DNA from: CALARM01 sp964431735
Lineage (GTDB): Bacteria > Vulcanimicrobiota > SpSt-956 > JAKJGF01
Reading direction: 5' to 3'
DNA: 57,701 nucleotides
Assembly (NCBI GenBank): GCA_964431735.1
Contig: CAYSLJ010000016.1
Span: forward strand, 1 to 57,701
The notes beneath the pieces are model-generated. The model was given only the letters and a program-made list of their open reading frames with translations, did no database searches and had not been told where the DNA came from. The translations under genes were made by a program, and so were the position numbers. This document shows positions 8,473 through 19,163 of the stretch, piece after piece (within the stretch, counting starts at the first letter, position 1; each line of letters starts with the position of its first letter).

Positions 8473-10308
8473 CTATGTTATAATTTTTTCCAGCTTATCC
8501 CTGAGAGATGCCTGTTCTTCTGGCAGATTTTCTTTTTCTTTCAGTTCCTTATATTTATTATTCAATATTTCCTCCAGAGATTTAGATTTTTCTTTAGAGA
8601 AATATTCTTTACCTTCTTCTATCTTACCGATTTTCAGACAGAGAATAATCATTCTGGCGTACATATCAATATTCAGTTCATTAAAAGATTTCCTCTGACT
8701 TTTTTTCTTTATCTTATCTTTCATTTCTTCAAAGATTTTTATGGAAGATTTATAATGACTGTAAGCTTTATTTAAATCTTTCAGGTTATCTTCATAGAGA
8801 AGGCCAATATTGTAATTCCAGATTTTTTCCTTGCTTACATCTTTTATTTCTCTGCTCATTTCTATTGCCTGTTTATAATACTCTATTGCTTCATCTATTT
8901 CGCCGAGTTTATAATAGGTATTACCAAGATTCCCCAGGGTTGAACTGGCCTGCCTTCTATCTTTTATTTCTTTACTTATATTGAGCGAATCAAGATAATA
9001 ATCTATAGCTTCTTCAAGATCGCCTGATTCACTGTAAGCATTGGCAAGATTTCCCAGTCTGTTTCCTTCTCCTCTTTTATCTTTGATTTCCTTGCTGATT
9101 TCAAGGGCCTGATTGTAGTATTCAATGGCTTCTTCCATGTCACCCATTTTATAATAGGCATTCCCGAGATTTCCAAGAGCAGTGCCTGCCTGTCTTATAT
9201 CTTTTACTTCTTTACTTATATCAAGAGCTGTAAGATAACATTCAATAGCTTCTTCCAGTTCTCCGAATTCTATATAGGCATTTCCCAGGTTGCCCATTCT
9301 GTTGCCTTCTCCACTTCTGTCTCCTATTTCTCTGCTTATGGCAAGTGCTTCATTATAGTAAGATATTGCTGTTTCCATATCTCCGAGTCTGTAATAAGCA
9401 TTGCCAAGATTCCCGACAGAAGCACCTATCTGTTTTCTGTCTCCTATCTGTTTACAGTAATCAAGACCTTTATTATAATAATTTATTGCTTCACCTATTT
9501 CACCAAGTCTGTAATAGGCATTGCCTATATTACCGAGAGCAATTCCTTTTGATTGTTTCTCATCAAGCTTTTCCAGCAGAGCAAGAGTTTCTTCTGATTG
9601 TTTTATAGCTTCTTCATACATACCCATAATATTTTTTGTCGTACCGAGAGTTAGTCCGCATTCTGCTATTAATTTTTCATCTCCAAGTTTATTTGCCAGA
9701 TCATACAGCAATGTCGCAAGTATATGAGATTTTGGAGGTACCTGTATTTTAAGTCTGTTACAGAGACTATTGATCTGACTTATTGTACCTATTTCAGCCA
9801 GATCCAGAATTTCCTGTGTAATGATTTTCTTTCTGGCTTTCGGAAGAGAAAGTTTGTTTTCCATTACACAATCAACTATTTTCATAAGAGCATCTACCAG
9901 CTCGCCTTTTTCTATTGCATCGTCAATTTCCAGTAAACTTTCTTCTTCCTCTTCTTCCTCTTCTTCCTCTTCTTCCTCTTCTTCCTCTTCTACCTCTTCT
10001 TCCTCTTCCTCCTGTGCTTCTTCTTCCTCTTCTACCTCTTCGTCTGCAGGAATTTCCTCTTCAGTTTTGCTGATATTCTGTCTTATCTGAAGATTATCCA
10101 TAACCCTGTTGAGATAAGATAGGGAACCTGCCAGTTTTTGATTTCCCTGTTCTGCTGCATCTTTAATTTGATTATCCAGTATAGCAAAGAAGTGTTCGTC
10201 GAAACTGCTCCTGTTGTTCTGTATTGCAGTAATCAAAGCACCTATACCTTTACATTTTTGAAGTTCCTGTATTAAATCAAGATATTCCCTGTCTTTTTTA
10301 CTCGACAT
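8473..10308 (-). CDS. TPR protein resembling the scaffold of TPR-CHAT proteins, without CHAT
   Basis: 611 residues. Residues about 92-126 are an acidic Glu-rich run. The C-terminal two thirds contain about eight 40-residue TPRs of the LGN/TPR_12 type (GNLGNAYYRLGDMEEAIEYY). The last 60 residues (EKSKSLEEILNNKYKELKE, then LPEEQASLRDKLEKII) look like the connector that in TPR-CHAT proteins leads directly into the CHAT caspase-like peptidase, yet the protein stops there. A strong terminator follows at once, so no CHAT domain is encoded nearby. Start is ATG after AAAGGAG on the - strand. It is probably a protein-interaction scaffold; loss of a peptidase domain is inference. Confidence 0.88.
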   Translation of the reverse strand: MSSKKDREYLDLIQELQKCKGIGALITAIQNNRSSFDEHFFAILDNQIKDAAEQGNQKLAGSLSYLNRVMDNLQIRQNISKTEEEIPADEEVEEEEEAQEEEEEEVEEEEEEEEEEEEEEEEESLLEIDDAIEKGELVDALMKIVDCVMENKLSLPKARKKIITQEILDLAEIGTISQINSLCNRLKIQVPPKSHILATLLYDLANKLGDEKLIAECGLTLGTTKNIMGMYEEAIKQSEETLALLEKLDEKQSKGIALGNIGNAYYRLGEIGEAINYYNKGLDYCKQIGDRKQIGASVGNLGNAYYRLGDMETAISYYNEALAISREIGDRSGEGNRMGNLGNAYIEFGELEEAIECYLTALDISKEVKDIRQAGTALGNLGNAYYKMGDMEEAIEYYNQALEISKEIKDKRGEGNRLGNLANAYSESGDLEEAIDYYLDSLNISKEIKDRRQASSTLGNLGNTYYKLGEIDEAIEYYKQAIEMSREIKDVSKEKIWNYNIGLLYEDNLKDLNKAYSHYKSSIKIFEEMKDKIKKKSQRKSFNELNIDMYARMIILCLKIGKIEEGKEYFSKEKSKSLEEILNNKYKELKEKENLPEEQASLRDKLEKIIT

Positions 10309-10434
10309 ATATATTCTCCTTTATTACCTTATACCATATTAAAATTACTTAAAATTACATTACTTTTATTCGTGGAACATTAATAACAATCCTGCTAGAT
10401 TTATAAATTATGATATGTTGTTTTCTAAAAACTC

Positions 10435-10463
10435 TTGTCAAACTTCAGGAGTTATGTTATAGT
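10435..10463 (+). promoter_or_regulatory. Sigma70-type promoter of the rimP-nusA-infB-rbfA operon
   Basis: TTGTCA (10435-10440) and TATAGT (10458-10463) are 17 bases apart, facing rimP. The predicted leader is about 130 bases long. Confidence 0.75.
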
Positions 10464-10493
10464 ATATTAGTATTATTAATTCTTTAACTCTTA

Positions 10494-10517
10494 AAAGAGT
10501 GGGAAGGCCCACTCTTT
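10494..10517 (+). promoter_or_regulatory. Leader hairpin before rimP (attenuator-like)
   Basis: A perfect 10-bp stem AAAGAGTGGG / CCCACTCTTT with loop AAGG lies about 25 bases after the expected transcription start. The following sequence (CATAGTTTTTATC) is U-rich but interrupted. It could be an attenuator for the NusA operon or a terminator. Confidence 0.6.
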
Positions 10518-10601
10518 CATAGTTTTTATCATAAATAGTAAGGAATTGTGGTTTTTAGACTTTATTGAAATTTCCGGGAAATTATCCGGAGGGACTTTAC
10601 A

Positions 10602-11069
10602 GTGAAAGGAAAAGAAATTTGTACTGAACTGGAAATTTTTTTATCTCCCTTTATTTCATCTATGGGATATGAACTGGCTTATGTTTATTATTTGAAAGAG
10701 AATAAAAACTGGATAGTTCGTGTTGCTATAGATAAAGAGGGAGGAGTATCACTGAATGATTGTGAATATGTCAGTAAAGTTATAGACGGCAAACTGGATG
10801 AAATAGATTTAATAAAAACTTCTTATTTCCTGGAAGTCTGTTCTCCCGGATTAGACAGACCTCTTATAAAGGAGAAAGACTTTATCAGGTTTCAGGGCAG
10901 AAAGATTAAGGTTAAAACCAGAGAACAACTGGAAAATAGAAAGAATTTTACAGGATTATTGAAAACATTTGCCGATGGTACACTGACCTTGATTGATGGA
11001 GAAGCAGTATTTCTCATACCCCTGGAGAAAATACAGAAGGCTAATTTGATTACAGAAATTAATTTTTAG
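10602..11069 (+). CDS. rimP: Ribosome maturation factor RimP
   Basis: 155 residues, the normal length for RimP, which helps assemble the 30S subunit. The family hallmark SPGLDRPL is present near residues 85-92, followed by the C-terminal SH3-like domain (GRKIKVKT). GTG start after CCGGAGGG. It is first in the operon rimP-nusA-infB-rbfA, the usual bacterial order, which supports the call. Confidence 0.95.
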   Translation: MKGKEICTELEIFLSPFISSMGYELAYVYYLKENKNWIVRVAIDKEGGVSLNDCEYVSKVIDGKLDEIDLIKTSYFLEVCSPGLDRPLIKEKDFIRFQGRKIKVKTREQLENRKNFTGLLKTFADGTLTLIDGEAVFLIPLEKIQKANLITEINF

Positions 11070-11161
11070 AACAGTCAACAGTCAGAAGTCTGGCTGAATG
11101 ACTGCTGCACTCTTATTATACAGAGAGGAGGATCCCTGGGAATTTGAACACCAGGAGGTAA
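11070..11161 (+). other. rimP-nusA spacer with hairpins and possible 5-codon ORF
   Basis: The spacer contains CAGTCAACAGTCAG facing GACTG. It also holds a possible mini-ORF TTG-AAC-ACC-AGG-AGG-TAA (11144-11161) after GAGAGGAGG; its tandem AGG codons are themselves the nusA ribosome site. A functional role is speculative. Confidence 0.3.
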
Positions 11162-11164
11162 AGT

Positions 11165-12865
11165 TTGAGCAACGAATTAATTAAAGCCTTAGAACAAATA
11201 GAAAAAGAGAAGGGTATTTCCAAACTGGTTCTTTTAGAAGCGATTAAAGATGCTTTAAGTTCTGCTTTGAAGAGGAATTTTGGAAATAGTCAAAATTTTA
11301 CCATAGAAATCGATCAACATACGGGAAAGGTAAGAGTTCTGGCCAGAAAAAAAGTTGTCACTAAAGTGACAGACCAACAGTCTGAAATCCTTCACAAATC
11401 TGCCCTGGAAACCTGCCCTGACTGTCAGCCAGGTGATATGATAGACGTTGAAATTACACCGTCAAATGTAGGGAGAATAGCTGCTCAGACTGCAAAACAG
11501 GTTATTGTACAGCGCATAAGAGAAGCAGAGAGAGATCTTTTATTCAAAGAATTTGCCGACAGAAAAGGCGATATAGTAACAGGTATAATTCAGAGAATTG
11601 AACAGAACAAGGTTTATATAGATCTTGCCAAAATTGAAGGGGTAATTCCTCAGTCAGAACAGGTAACAATAGAAAAATATCGACCGGGAGACAGAATAAA
11701 AGTTTATATACTGGATGTTAAAGTTACCAGTAAAGGCCCACAGGTCATATTGTCCCGTACACATCCCGGTTTTTTAAATCGTTTGTTCGAAGTGGAAGTT
11801 CCTGAAATATATGAACATATAGTTGAGATAAAGAGCACTGCCAGAGAGCCGGGATATCGTTCTAAAATAGCTGTTCATTCCAGTAACAGTGATGTTGATG
11901 CCGTAGGATCCTGTGTCGGTAGCAGAGGCTCAAGGGTTCTATCTGTTGTTCAGGAATTAAAAGGTGAAAAAATAGATATAGTTTTATGGGATAAAGATCC
12001 TGTTGTTTTTATTGCCAATGCATTGAACCCTGCCAAGGTATTATCCGTTGAACTCAGAGAAGAAGATAATTTTGCTCTTGTTGTGGTTCCCGATAATCAA
12101 TTGTCTCTGGCTATTGGTAAAGAAGGTCAAAATGCAAGACTTGCTGCAAAACTTACGGGATGGAAAATAGATATAAAAAATAAAAGTGCCTACGAGGAAG
12201 AACAGGCTAAAAATAAGGTAATAGATGAATTGATTGGCAGTCTCGTAGAGGGATTTAAGCCTGTTACAGTAATGGCTGTCGAAGTAATGGAGAAAGAAAA
12301 AACCTTTCTTTTTACAATTACCTTTGAACATTACATCGATGCTCTGGAAAGAAAAAATTCTCTCTTACTGACTCCTCCTTATGAAGACTGGTCTATCAGG
12401 GTGAAACCTCCTCTTGAAGGTGAATTCCCTATGGAGGAAGTCGCTGAACTTTTGATGAAACTTCTTTCACCTGTCCCTATAATATCACTGGAGTTAAATA
12501 AAAAAGATAAGAAACTCCTGGTTGGAATATCTTCTGAAAATAGTGAGGAAGTTTTAAAGAGACAGAAAGAAGAAGAGGTTCTGTCCAGACTGGGCGAATG
12601 GAAAATTATTATAGAGCCTGTAAAAAAGGAAGAATACGAACAGGAACAGGATGATATGATAGAAACACTGGTTAATATTATATCTCCCGTACCTGTAGTT
12701 TCCCTGGAAGTAGATGAAGAAAAAAAATCTGTTAAAATTTTAGTTGCAGAAAATGATTTGGAAAGTGCTGGGAAAAAGATGAATAAAACTAAATTGCCTG
12801 ATGTTATGAGTAACTGGCAGATAAGTATAGAGCCTTACAGTGTACTGAATGGTGGAGGTGAGTAG
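11165..12865 (+). CDS. nusA: Transcription factor NusA with three extra degenerate KH2-like repeats
   Basis: NusA binds RNA polymerase and nascent RNA and affects pausing, termination and antitermination. The N-terminal domain (1 to about 130), S1 domain (about 135-200), KH1 and KH2 (KH2 with LAIGKEGQNARLA near 316-328) are standard. The remaining 215 residues are not the known acidic helix-hairpin-helix repeats. They are three repeats of about 70 residues (near 352, 422 and 496) that copy the KH2 pattern PxxVLSVEL...W-x-I-x-I but lack the GxxG RNA-binding loop. TTG start behind CCAGGAGGT. No ylxR or L7Ae-like gene separates it from infB. Confidence 0.96.
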   Translation: MSNELIKALEQIEKEKGISKLVLLEAIKDALSSALKRNFGNSQNFTIEIDQHTGKVRVLARKKVVTKVTDQQSEILHKSALETCPDCQPGDMIDVEITPSNVGRIAAQTAKQVIVQRIREAERDLLFKEFADRKGDIVTGIIQRIEQNKVYIDLAKIEGVIPQSEQVTIEKYRPGDRIKVYILDVKVTSKGPQVILSRTHPGFLNRLFEVEVPEIYEHIVEIKSTAREPGYRSKIAVHSSNSDVDAVGSCVGSRGSRVLSVVQELKGEKIDIVLWDKDPVVFIANALNPAKVLSVELREEDNFALVVVPDNQLSLAIGKEGQNARLAAKLTGWKIDIKNKSAYEEEQAKNKVIDELIGSLVEGFKPVTVMAVEVMEKEKTFLFTITFEHYIDALERKNSLLLTPPYEDWSIRVKPPLEGEFPMEEVAELLMKLLSPVPIISLELNKKDKKLLVGISSENSEEVLKRQKEEEVLSRLGEWKIIIEPVKKEEYEQEQDDMIETLVNIISPVPVVSLEVDEEKKSVKILVAENDLESAGKKMNKTKLPDVMSNWQISIEPYSVLNGGGE

Positions 12866-12866
12866 T

Positions 12867-15101
<2,235 letters not shown>

Positions 15102-15107
15102 GGAGCT

Positions 15108-15446
15108 ATGAGAAGTTACAGTAGAACTGAACGTCTTAATAGACTTATAAAAGAAGAGATTGGTGTTATAATCCAGCATCTCAAGGATCCGAGAATAGGT
15201 TTTTTAACTGTCCTTGATGTAGAATTATCCAAAGATCTCAGTATTGCCAGGGTTTATGTCAGTGTTTACGGAGATGGTGATGCTAGAAATAAAGCTATGG
15301 AAGCTCTTGAAAGTGCTGCAGGATTTATCAGAGGTGAACTGGCAGGAAGGGTGAGGATTAAATCCATACCAGAATTAAGGTTCATCTATGATAAATCGGA
15401 AGAAATAAGAGAGCGTATTTCTTCTCTTCTTAAGGAAGTGAAATAG
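15108..15446 (+). CDS. rbfA: Ribosome-binding factor A
   Basis: A 112-residue KH-fold protein that acts late in 30S maturation. The typical start RTERLNRLIKEEIG and the central DPRIGFLTV are present. It lies six bases after infB with TGAGGAG as ribosome site, and it ends the operon block. Length and order match the family. Confidence 0.95.
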   Translation: MRSYSRTERLNRLIKEEIGVIIQHLKDPRIGFLTVLDVELSKDLSIARVYVSVYGDGDARNKAMEALESAAGFIRGELAGRVRIKSIPELRFIYDKSEEIRERISSLLKEVK

Positions 15447-15484
15447 TTTTTTTGAAAATATTTCATGGCAGGTAGTTGTTTCTT

Positions 15485-16723
15485 ATGGTAGATAAACATT
15501 TTATTATTGAGCCGGTAAGACAGAGGTTTCTTGAACAGCGTCTGAGATCTGTTTTTGAGAGCTTTGGTTTTCGGGAGATTTCCACTCCTACAATAGAACT
15601 TGGAGGCAGGTTGGATGACGTTTTTTATTCGAATACTCTTTTCCCCGGTTCAGGACTTATTTATCAGTGTGCAGAATATGCCGGTAATTATACCTTTTTA
15701 CGTCCCGACCTTACAGTTTCTATAGCCAGAATCGTAGCCACTCATTTTCGCAGTCTTGAAAAACCAATCAGACTTTATTATATTTCCAATTCTTTTCTCT
15801 GTGATAAACTGCAGGGAGAAAAGGAAACCTATCATGGAGGTGCGGAAATAATAGGTACAAACAATCAGGAAGCTGATATTGAGTTACTGATTATGTCATT
15901 AGAGGCACTTCAAAAAATAGGTCTTACTGAATTTCAGATGGATATCGGTCATGTTGCTTTCTGGGATATAATATTTAAAGAAGCCGGATTTACCTGTGAA
16001 AAAACTGAAAGATTGAAAAAACTGCTTCGTAACAAACGTTTTAATTCCTTTATTAAAGAAGGGGATAGTAAAGAACTGCCTGAAGATCTGAGGGAGATTA
16101 TAAATAGTGTTCCTTTTCTGAGAGGTAAATTTGAATTTTTGAGTTCTCTTGCAGAACAATATAAACCTTTAGCTGTATTACTCGAACAGATTACCGATAC
16201 ATGCAAAGTTCTGGACAGTTATGGTCTTGGTGATTATTTTACTGTTGATTTTTCTGTAACAGGTGACCTGCCCTATTATTCAGGTTATACCTTTGAATTT
16301 TATACAAAAGATATAAATTTATTACTCGGAAGCGGCGGAAGATATGATAAATTACTCGGCCAGTTCGGATACAACTGTCCTGCTACAGGTTTTTCAATTA
16401 ATATAGGAAATGCCATTAAAGCACTTGAAAAATGTCAGTCTCTTTCCATGGCTGGCGGAAAGCCCGATTTTTTTATAACAAGAGATGGCAGTTCTGTAAT
16501 GACACTGTTCAGGATTGCAAGAGAATTACGCAGAAAAGGTTTTCTCGTTGAAATTGAGATAACAGGGAGATGTCTGGAAGAATCCCTTAATTATGCACGA
16601 AACAGAGAAATAAAGAGTGTTATAATTCTTGGAAGCACCAATCTTCAGGAAAAACAGATCCTGTTAAAAAATATGGAAACAGGTGATGAAACAATAATTG
16701 ATTTCAATGAGTTTTTGCTTTGA
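15485..16723 (+). CDS. hisZ: HisZ-like ATP phosphoribosyltransferase regulatory subunit
   Basis: A paralogue of histidyl-tRNA synthetase that in known systems partners short HisG and carries histidine feedback. It has the class II motif 2 region (LRPDLTVSIAR) and the GSGGRYDKL motif. The catalytic Arg of true HisRS before the YY motif is absent (TGDLPYYSG), so it should not charge tRNA. The C-terminus (about 315-412) still looks like the HGTP anticodon-binding fold, which some HisZ lack. The ATG at 15485 is chosen; TTG at 15476 is an alternative because the AGG site is near it. The next gene is HisG-like, outside any his operon. Confidence 0.8.
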   Translation: MVDKHFIIEPVRQRFLEQRLRSVFESFGFREISTPTIELGGRLDDVFYSNTLFPGSGLIYQCAEYAGNYTFLRPDLTVSIARIVATHFRSLEKPIRLYYISNSFLCDKLQGEKETYHGGAEIIGTNNQEADIELLIMSLEALQKIGLTEFQMDIGHVAFWDIIFKEAGFTCEKTERLKKLLRNKRFNSFIKEGDSKELPEDLREIINSVPFLRGKFEFLSSLAEQYKPLAVLLEQITDTCKVLDSYGLGDYFTVDFSVTGDLPYYSGYTFEFYTKDINLLLGSGGRYDKLLGQFGYNCPATGFSINIGNAIKALEKCQSLSMAGGKPDFFITRDGSSVMTLFRIARELRRKGFLVEIEITGRCLEESLNYARNREIKSVIILGSTNLQEKQILLKNMETGDETIIDFNEFLL

Positions 16724-16768
16724 AAGGTAGCTGACAGACAGCGCTTAGAAAAAACTGGCTGATGTTAT

Positions 16769-16797
16769 CTTATCTCGCATCACGCATCATGCGTCAC
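16769..16797. repeat. TCAC-type heptamers before hisG-like gene
   Basis: Units GCATCAC, GCATCAT, GCGTCAC lead into GATTGGAGC, where GGAG is the ribosome site. Confidence 0.6.
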
Positions 16798-16810
16798 GAT
16801 TGGAGCATAT

Positions 16811-17473
16811 ATGAAACCTCTGTCTATTGCTTTACCTGCAGGGAAACTGCTTGGCCCTACTATGGATTTTCTTGCTAGATCCGGTATAATCTGTGATACC
16901 CTTTCTATGGACGAAAGGCATAAAATTTATTTTGATAATAAACATAAATATAAACTGATTTTACTGGAACCTTTTGATATACCTGTATATGTAGAACTTG
17001 GCGCCGCTGATTTAGGTATAGTTACACGGGATATATTACTTGAAAGAGATAGAACAGTCCTTGAATTGCTGGAACTGAATTATGGTCATGGTAAATTAAT
17101 TCTTGCCACTCTTGAGAGTAATAAAGTCAGAACTATTGCCGATATATATACCAGTTCCTCTGTTGCTACAAATTATCCCTTTATCGCTCACAATTATTTC
17201 AGAAGTCTTGGCATACCGGTTGAGATTATTAAAGTTTCTCCACCTGTAGAACTGGCTCTGGAATGTGATCTTTCTGATTTGATACTCACATATTCACCGG
17301 CAGAGCGTTTATGTGAAGATATAATTGAAATAGCTGAAATAGCCAGAGTATCAAATCTTATTATAGCAAACAGAATAAGTTTTAAGAATTCTTTCAACAA
17401 GATATACTATTTAATTCAGCGTATGAAAGAGTTGATAGTAAGTCCCGGCACAGATGCACTGTCTTTTCCATAA
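16811..17473 (+). CDS. HisG-like protein with degenerate active site
   Basis: 220 residues, similar in length and layout to short-form HisG, the catalytic subunit of ATP phosphoribosyltransferase (first step of histidine synthesis). IALPAGK, YVELGAADLGIVTRD and VEIIKV fit the family. Key residues do not: PKGR is PAGK, the GSxE region is PPVE, and the PRPP-binding signature (IVDxVxTGxTL) reads LILTYSPAERL near residues 156-166. PRPP binding is therefore doubtful. It may have become a ligand sensor or a partner of the HisZ-like protein. ATG start follows TTGGAGC. Adjacent his genes are absent. Confidence 0.75.
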   Translation: MKPLSIALPAGKLLGPTMDFLARSGIICDTLSMDERHKIYFDNKHKYKLILLEPFDIPVYVELGAADLGIVTRDILLERDRTVLELLELNYGHGKLILATLESNKVRTIADIYTSSSVATNYPFIAHNYFRSLGIPVEIIKVSPPVELALECDLSDLILTYSPAERLCEDIIEIAEIARVSNLIIANRISFKNSFNKIYYLIQRMKELIVSPGTDALSFP

Positions 17474-17484
17474 GAGGAAACTTT

Positions 17485-19056
17485 ATGACTGCCGAAGAAA
17501 AGCTCTGTTTAAAACTTATGAGTCTGAAAAAACGGTGGAAATTATTTCTCTCTTTAAGCCGGTTAATAACAGGTTTTTTTCTCGGCCTCTCTATCTCTTT
17601 TTTTATTATTATTACAGAAAAGTTTTTCTCAATTCCTTTTTCCTGGCCTTTATTATATAGTATTCCTCCTGTTGTATCCATAGTTTTTTTCCTCATAGAA
17701 TTCTGTAAAAAATTTCCTCTCAGAGATGTAGCCTTTTCAATTGATGAAAAGATTGAACTGAAGCAAAGGCTCGGAACTGCCGTAGAAATGATTGAAAAGA
17801 AAATTACTTCTCCTATGGTTACCGCTCTTATAGAAGATGCGGCAAATGTTTCTGTAAGTATTGAGCCGGCAAAGGTAATTTCTTTCGAATTTCCTCTGAA
17901 AAAAGTTATGATTATGGTTTCTGTCTTAATATTATTTACAGGTTTATATTTTATTCCATGTAAATCTTCTTCTGATAAAGATGGAGAGAATGTTAAGAAT
18001 TTAATTAAAGAAAAAGGTAGAGAACTTGAACAGCTCAGTGAAGAAATAAAAAAATTATTTGATAAAACTGGATTAAATAAAGAATTATCTGAAGATATTA
18101 AAGAACTTTCAAAGAAAATGCAGAGCGAAGATGTTACCAAAAAACAGGCCCTTATGGATATTTCATCACTGGAAAAGCACTGGAAACAAAGACAGAATAA
18201 AGATATGTTAAAGGATATACTGAAAAAATGCCTTACACCTGATATGAACATTGCCGGTGTAGAAACTTCTGAAGATATGCTTAAATCTATGGCACGTAAA
18301 GCGGCAAGAGGGAATTTGTCCGATAAAGAAAAAGCGGAAATGGCAAAAAAATTAGATGAAGCATTGAAAAATATGAAGAATAGTTCTCTTAAGGATGAGT
18401 TGCATAATCTTTCTAAAGCACTGAAGAGCGGAAATAATAAGGAAATAAGTCAGGCCTGTGAAAAGATAGCTCAGAAAAATCTGGAAGATAAACATAACAG
18501 AAAGGACATGACTGATAAGATTTGTTCAAAACTTCAGAAATTCCAGAAAGACATAGCTAGAGAAGGCAGCCAGAAAGATACTGATATGGCTGGTAAGGGA
18601 GAATTTAAGGAGAGTTCTTTTAAAGATGGCTTTTCTCAAAATCCCACTGAAATACCTCTGAAAAAGGTTACTGCCAGTGATAAGAGCCAGGGTGATTTTG
18701 GTAAGGGAAGCACAAATACAGAACAGAAAGGTGAAGCTGTAAAAAAGAAACCTTTTTACGACAGGAAATCTGATAGCACTTCCGATAAGACAGAAATCTT
18801 TATTAAACATTATATGGAAGAAAGGGTAAATACTGAACAGAAAGAAACACTGGTTTCAGGAAAAACAGGTGATGGCAAAACAGCAGGCAGTGAACCTGTA
18901 ATAGGAGCTCCTTCAGGAGAAGGCGGTGCTTATAAGCCCTATAAAAAAATTCTGACTGAATATAAAGACGAAGCAGAGAAAAGTCTTAATAAAGAAAAGA
19001 TACCTAAAGGATATAAAGCTGTTGTAAGGCAGTATTTTGATACGATTGGTGAGTAG
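17485..19056 (+). CDS. Membrane protein with long cytoplasmic coiled coil
   Basis: 523 residues. Hydrophobic segments lie at about 29-50, 52-73 and 137-155, followed by a long, strongly helical charged region (about 165-350) and a Gly/Lys/Ser-rich tail. I know no enzymatic domain here. Large membrane/coiled-coil proteins of this type (DUF4175-like arrangement) are often next to MoxR ATPases, as here. ATG lies 11 bases after the hisG-like stop with AGAGGAAAC as ribosome site. The TAG stop lies inside the first GTGAGTA heptamer of the following repeat. It is probably a client or anchor of the MoxR chaperone (inference). Confidence 0.75.
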   Translation: MTAEEKLCLKLMSLKKRWKLFLSLSRLITGFFLGLSISFFIIITEKFFSIPFSWPLLYSIPPVVSIVFFLIEFCKKFPLRDVAFSIDEKIELKQRLGTAVEMIEKKITSPMVTALIEDAANVSVSIEPAKVISFEFPLKKVMIMVSVLILFTGLYFIPCKSSSDKDGENVKNLIKEKGRELEQLSEEIKKLFDKTGLNKELSEDIKELSKKMQSEDVTKKQALMDISSLEKHWKQRQNKDMLKDILKKCLTPDMNIAGVETSEDMLKSMARKAARGNLSDKEKAEMAKKLDEALKNMKNSSLKDELHNLSKALKSGNNKEISQACEKIAQKNLEDKHNRKDMTDKICSKLQKFQKDIAREGSQKDTDMAGKGEFKESSFKDGFSQNPTEIPLKKVTASDKSQGDFGKGSTNTEQKGEAVKKKPFYDRKSDSTSDKTEIFIKHYMEERVNTEQKETLVSGKTGDGKTAGSEPVIGAPSGEGGAYKPYKKILTEYKDEAEKSLNKEKIPKGYKAVVRQYFDTIGE

Positions 19057-19140
19057 AGTGAGTCGTGAGTAGGGGCCGAATACTGTTCACCCGGTACCCG
19101 GTGAAAACACGGGTCACGCATTACGCATTACGATTATAAT
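19049..19140. repeat. Heptamer inverted element between a membrane gene and moxR
   Basis: GTGAGTA and GTGAGTC units begin in the stop codon. A central near-palindrome (TTCACCCGGTACCCGGTGAA) and then TCACGCA, TTACGCA, TTACGATTATAAT follow. Confidence 0.8.
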
Positions 19141-19163
19141 CCAGGAGTTGAATTATAACATAC

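Noticed and set aside
15476..16723. Histidyl-tRNA synthetase
   Set aside because: The catalytic Arg before the YY motif is missing and a HisG-like gene follows, so HisZ fits better.
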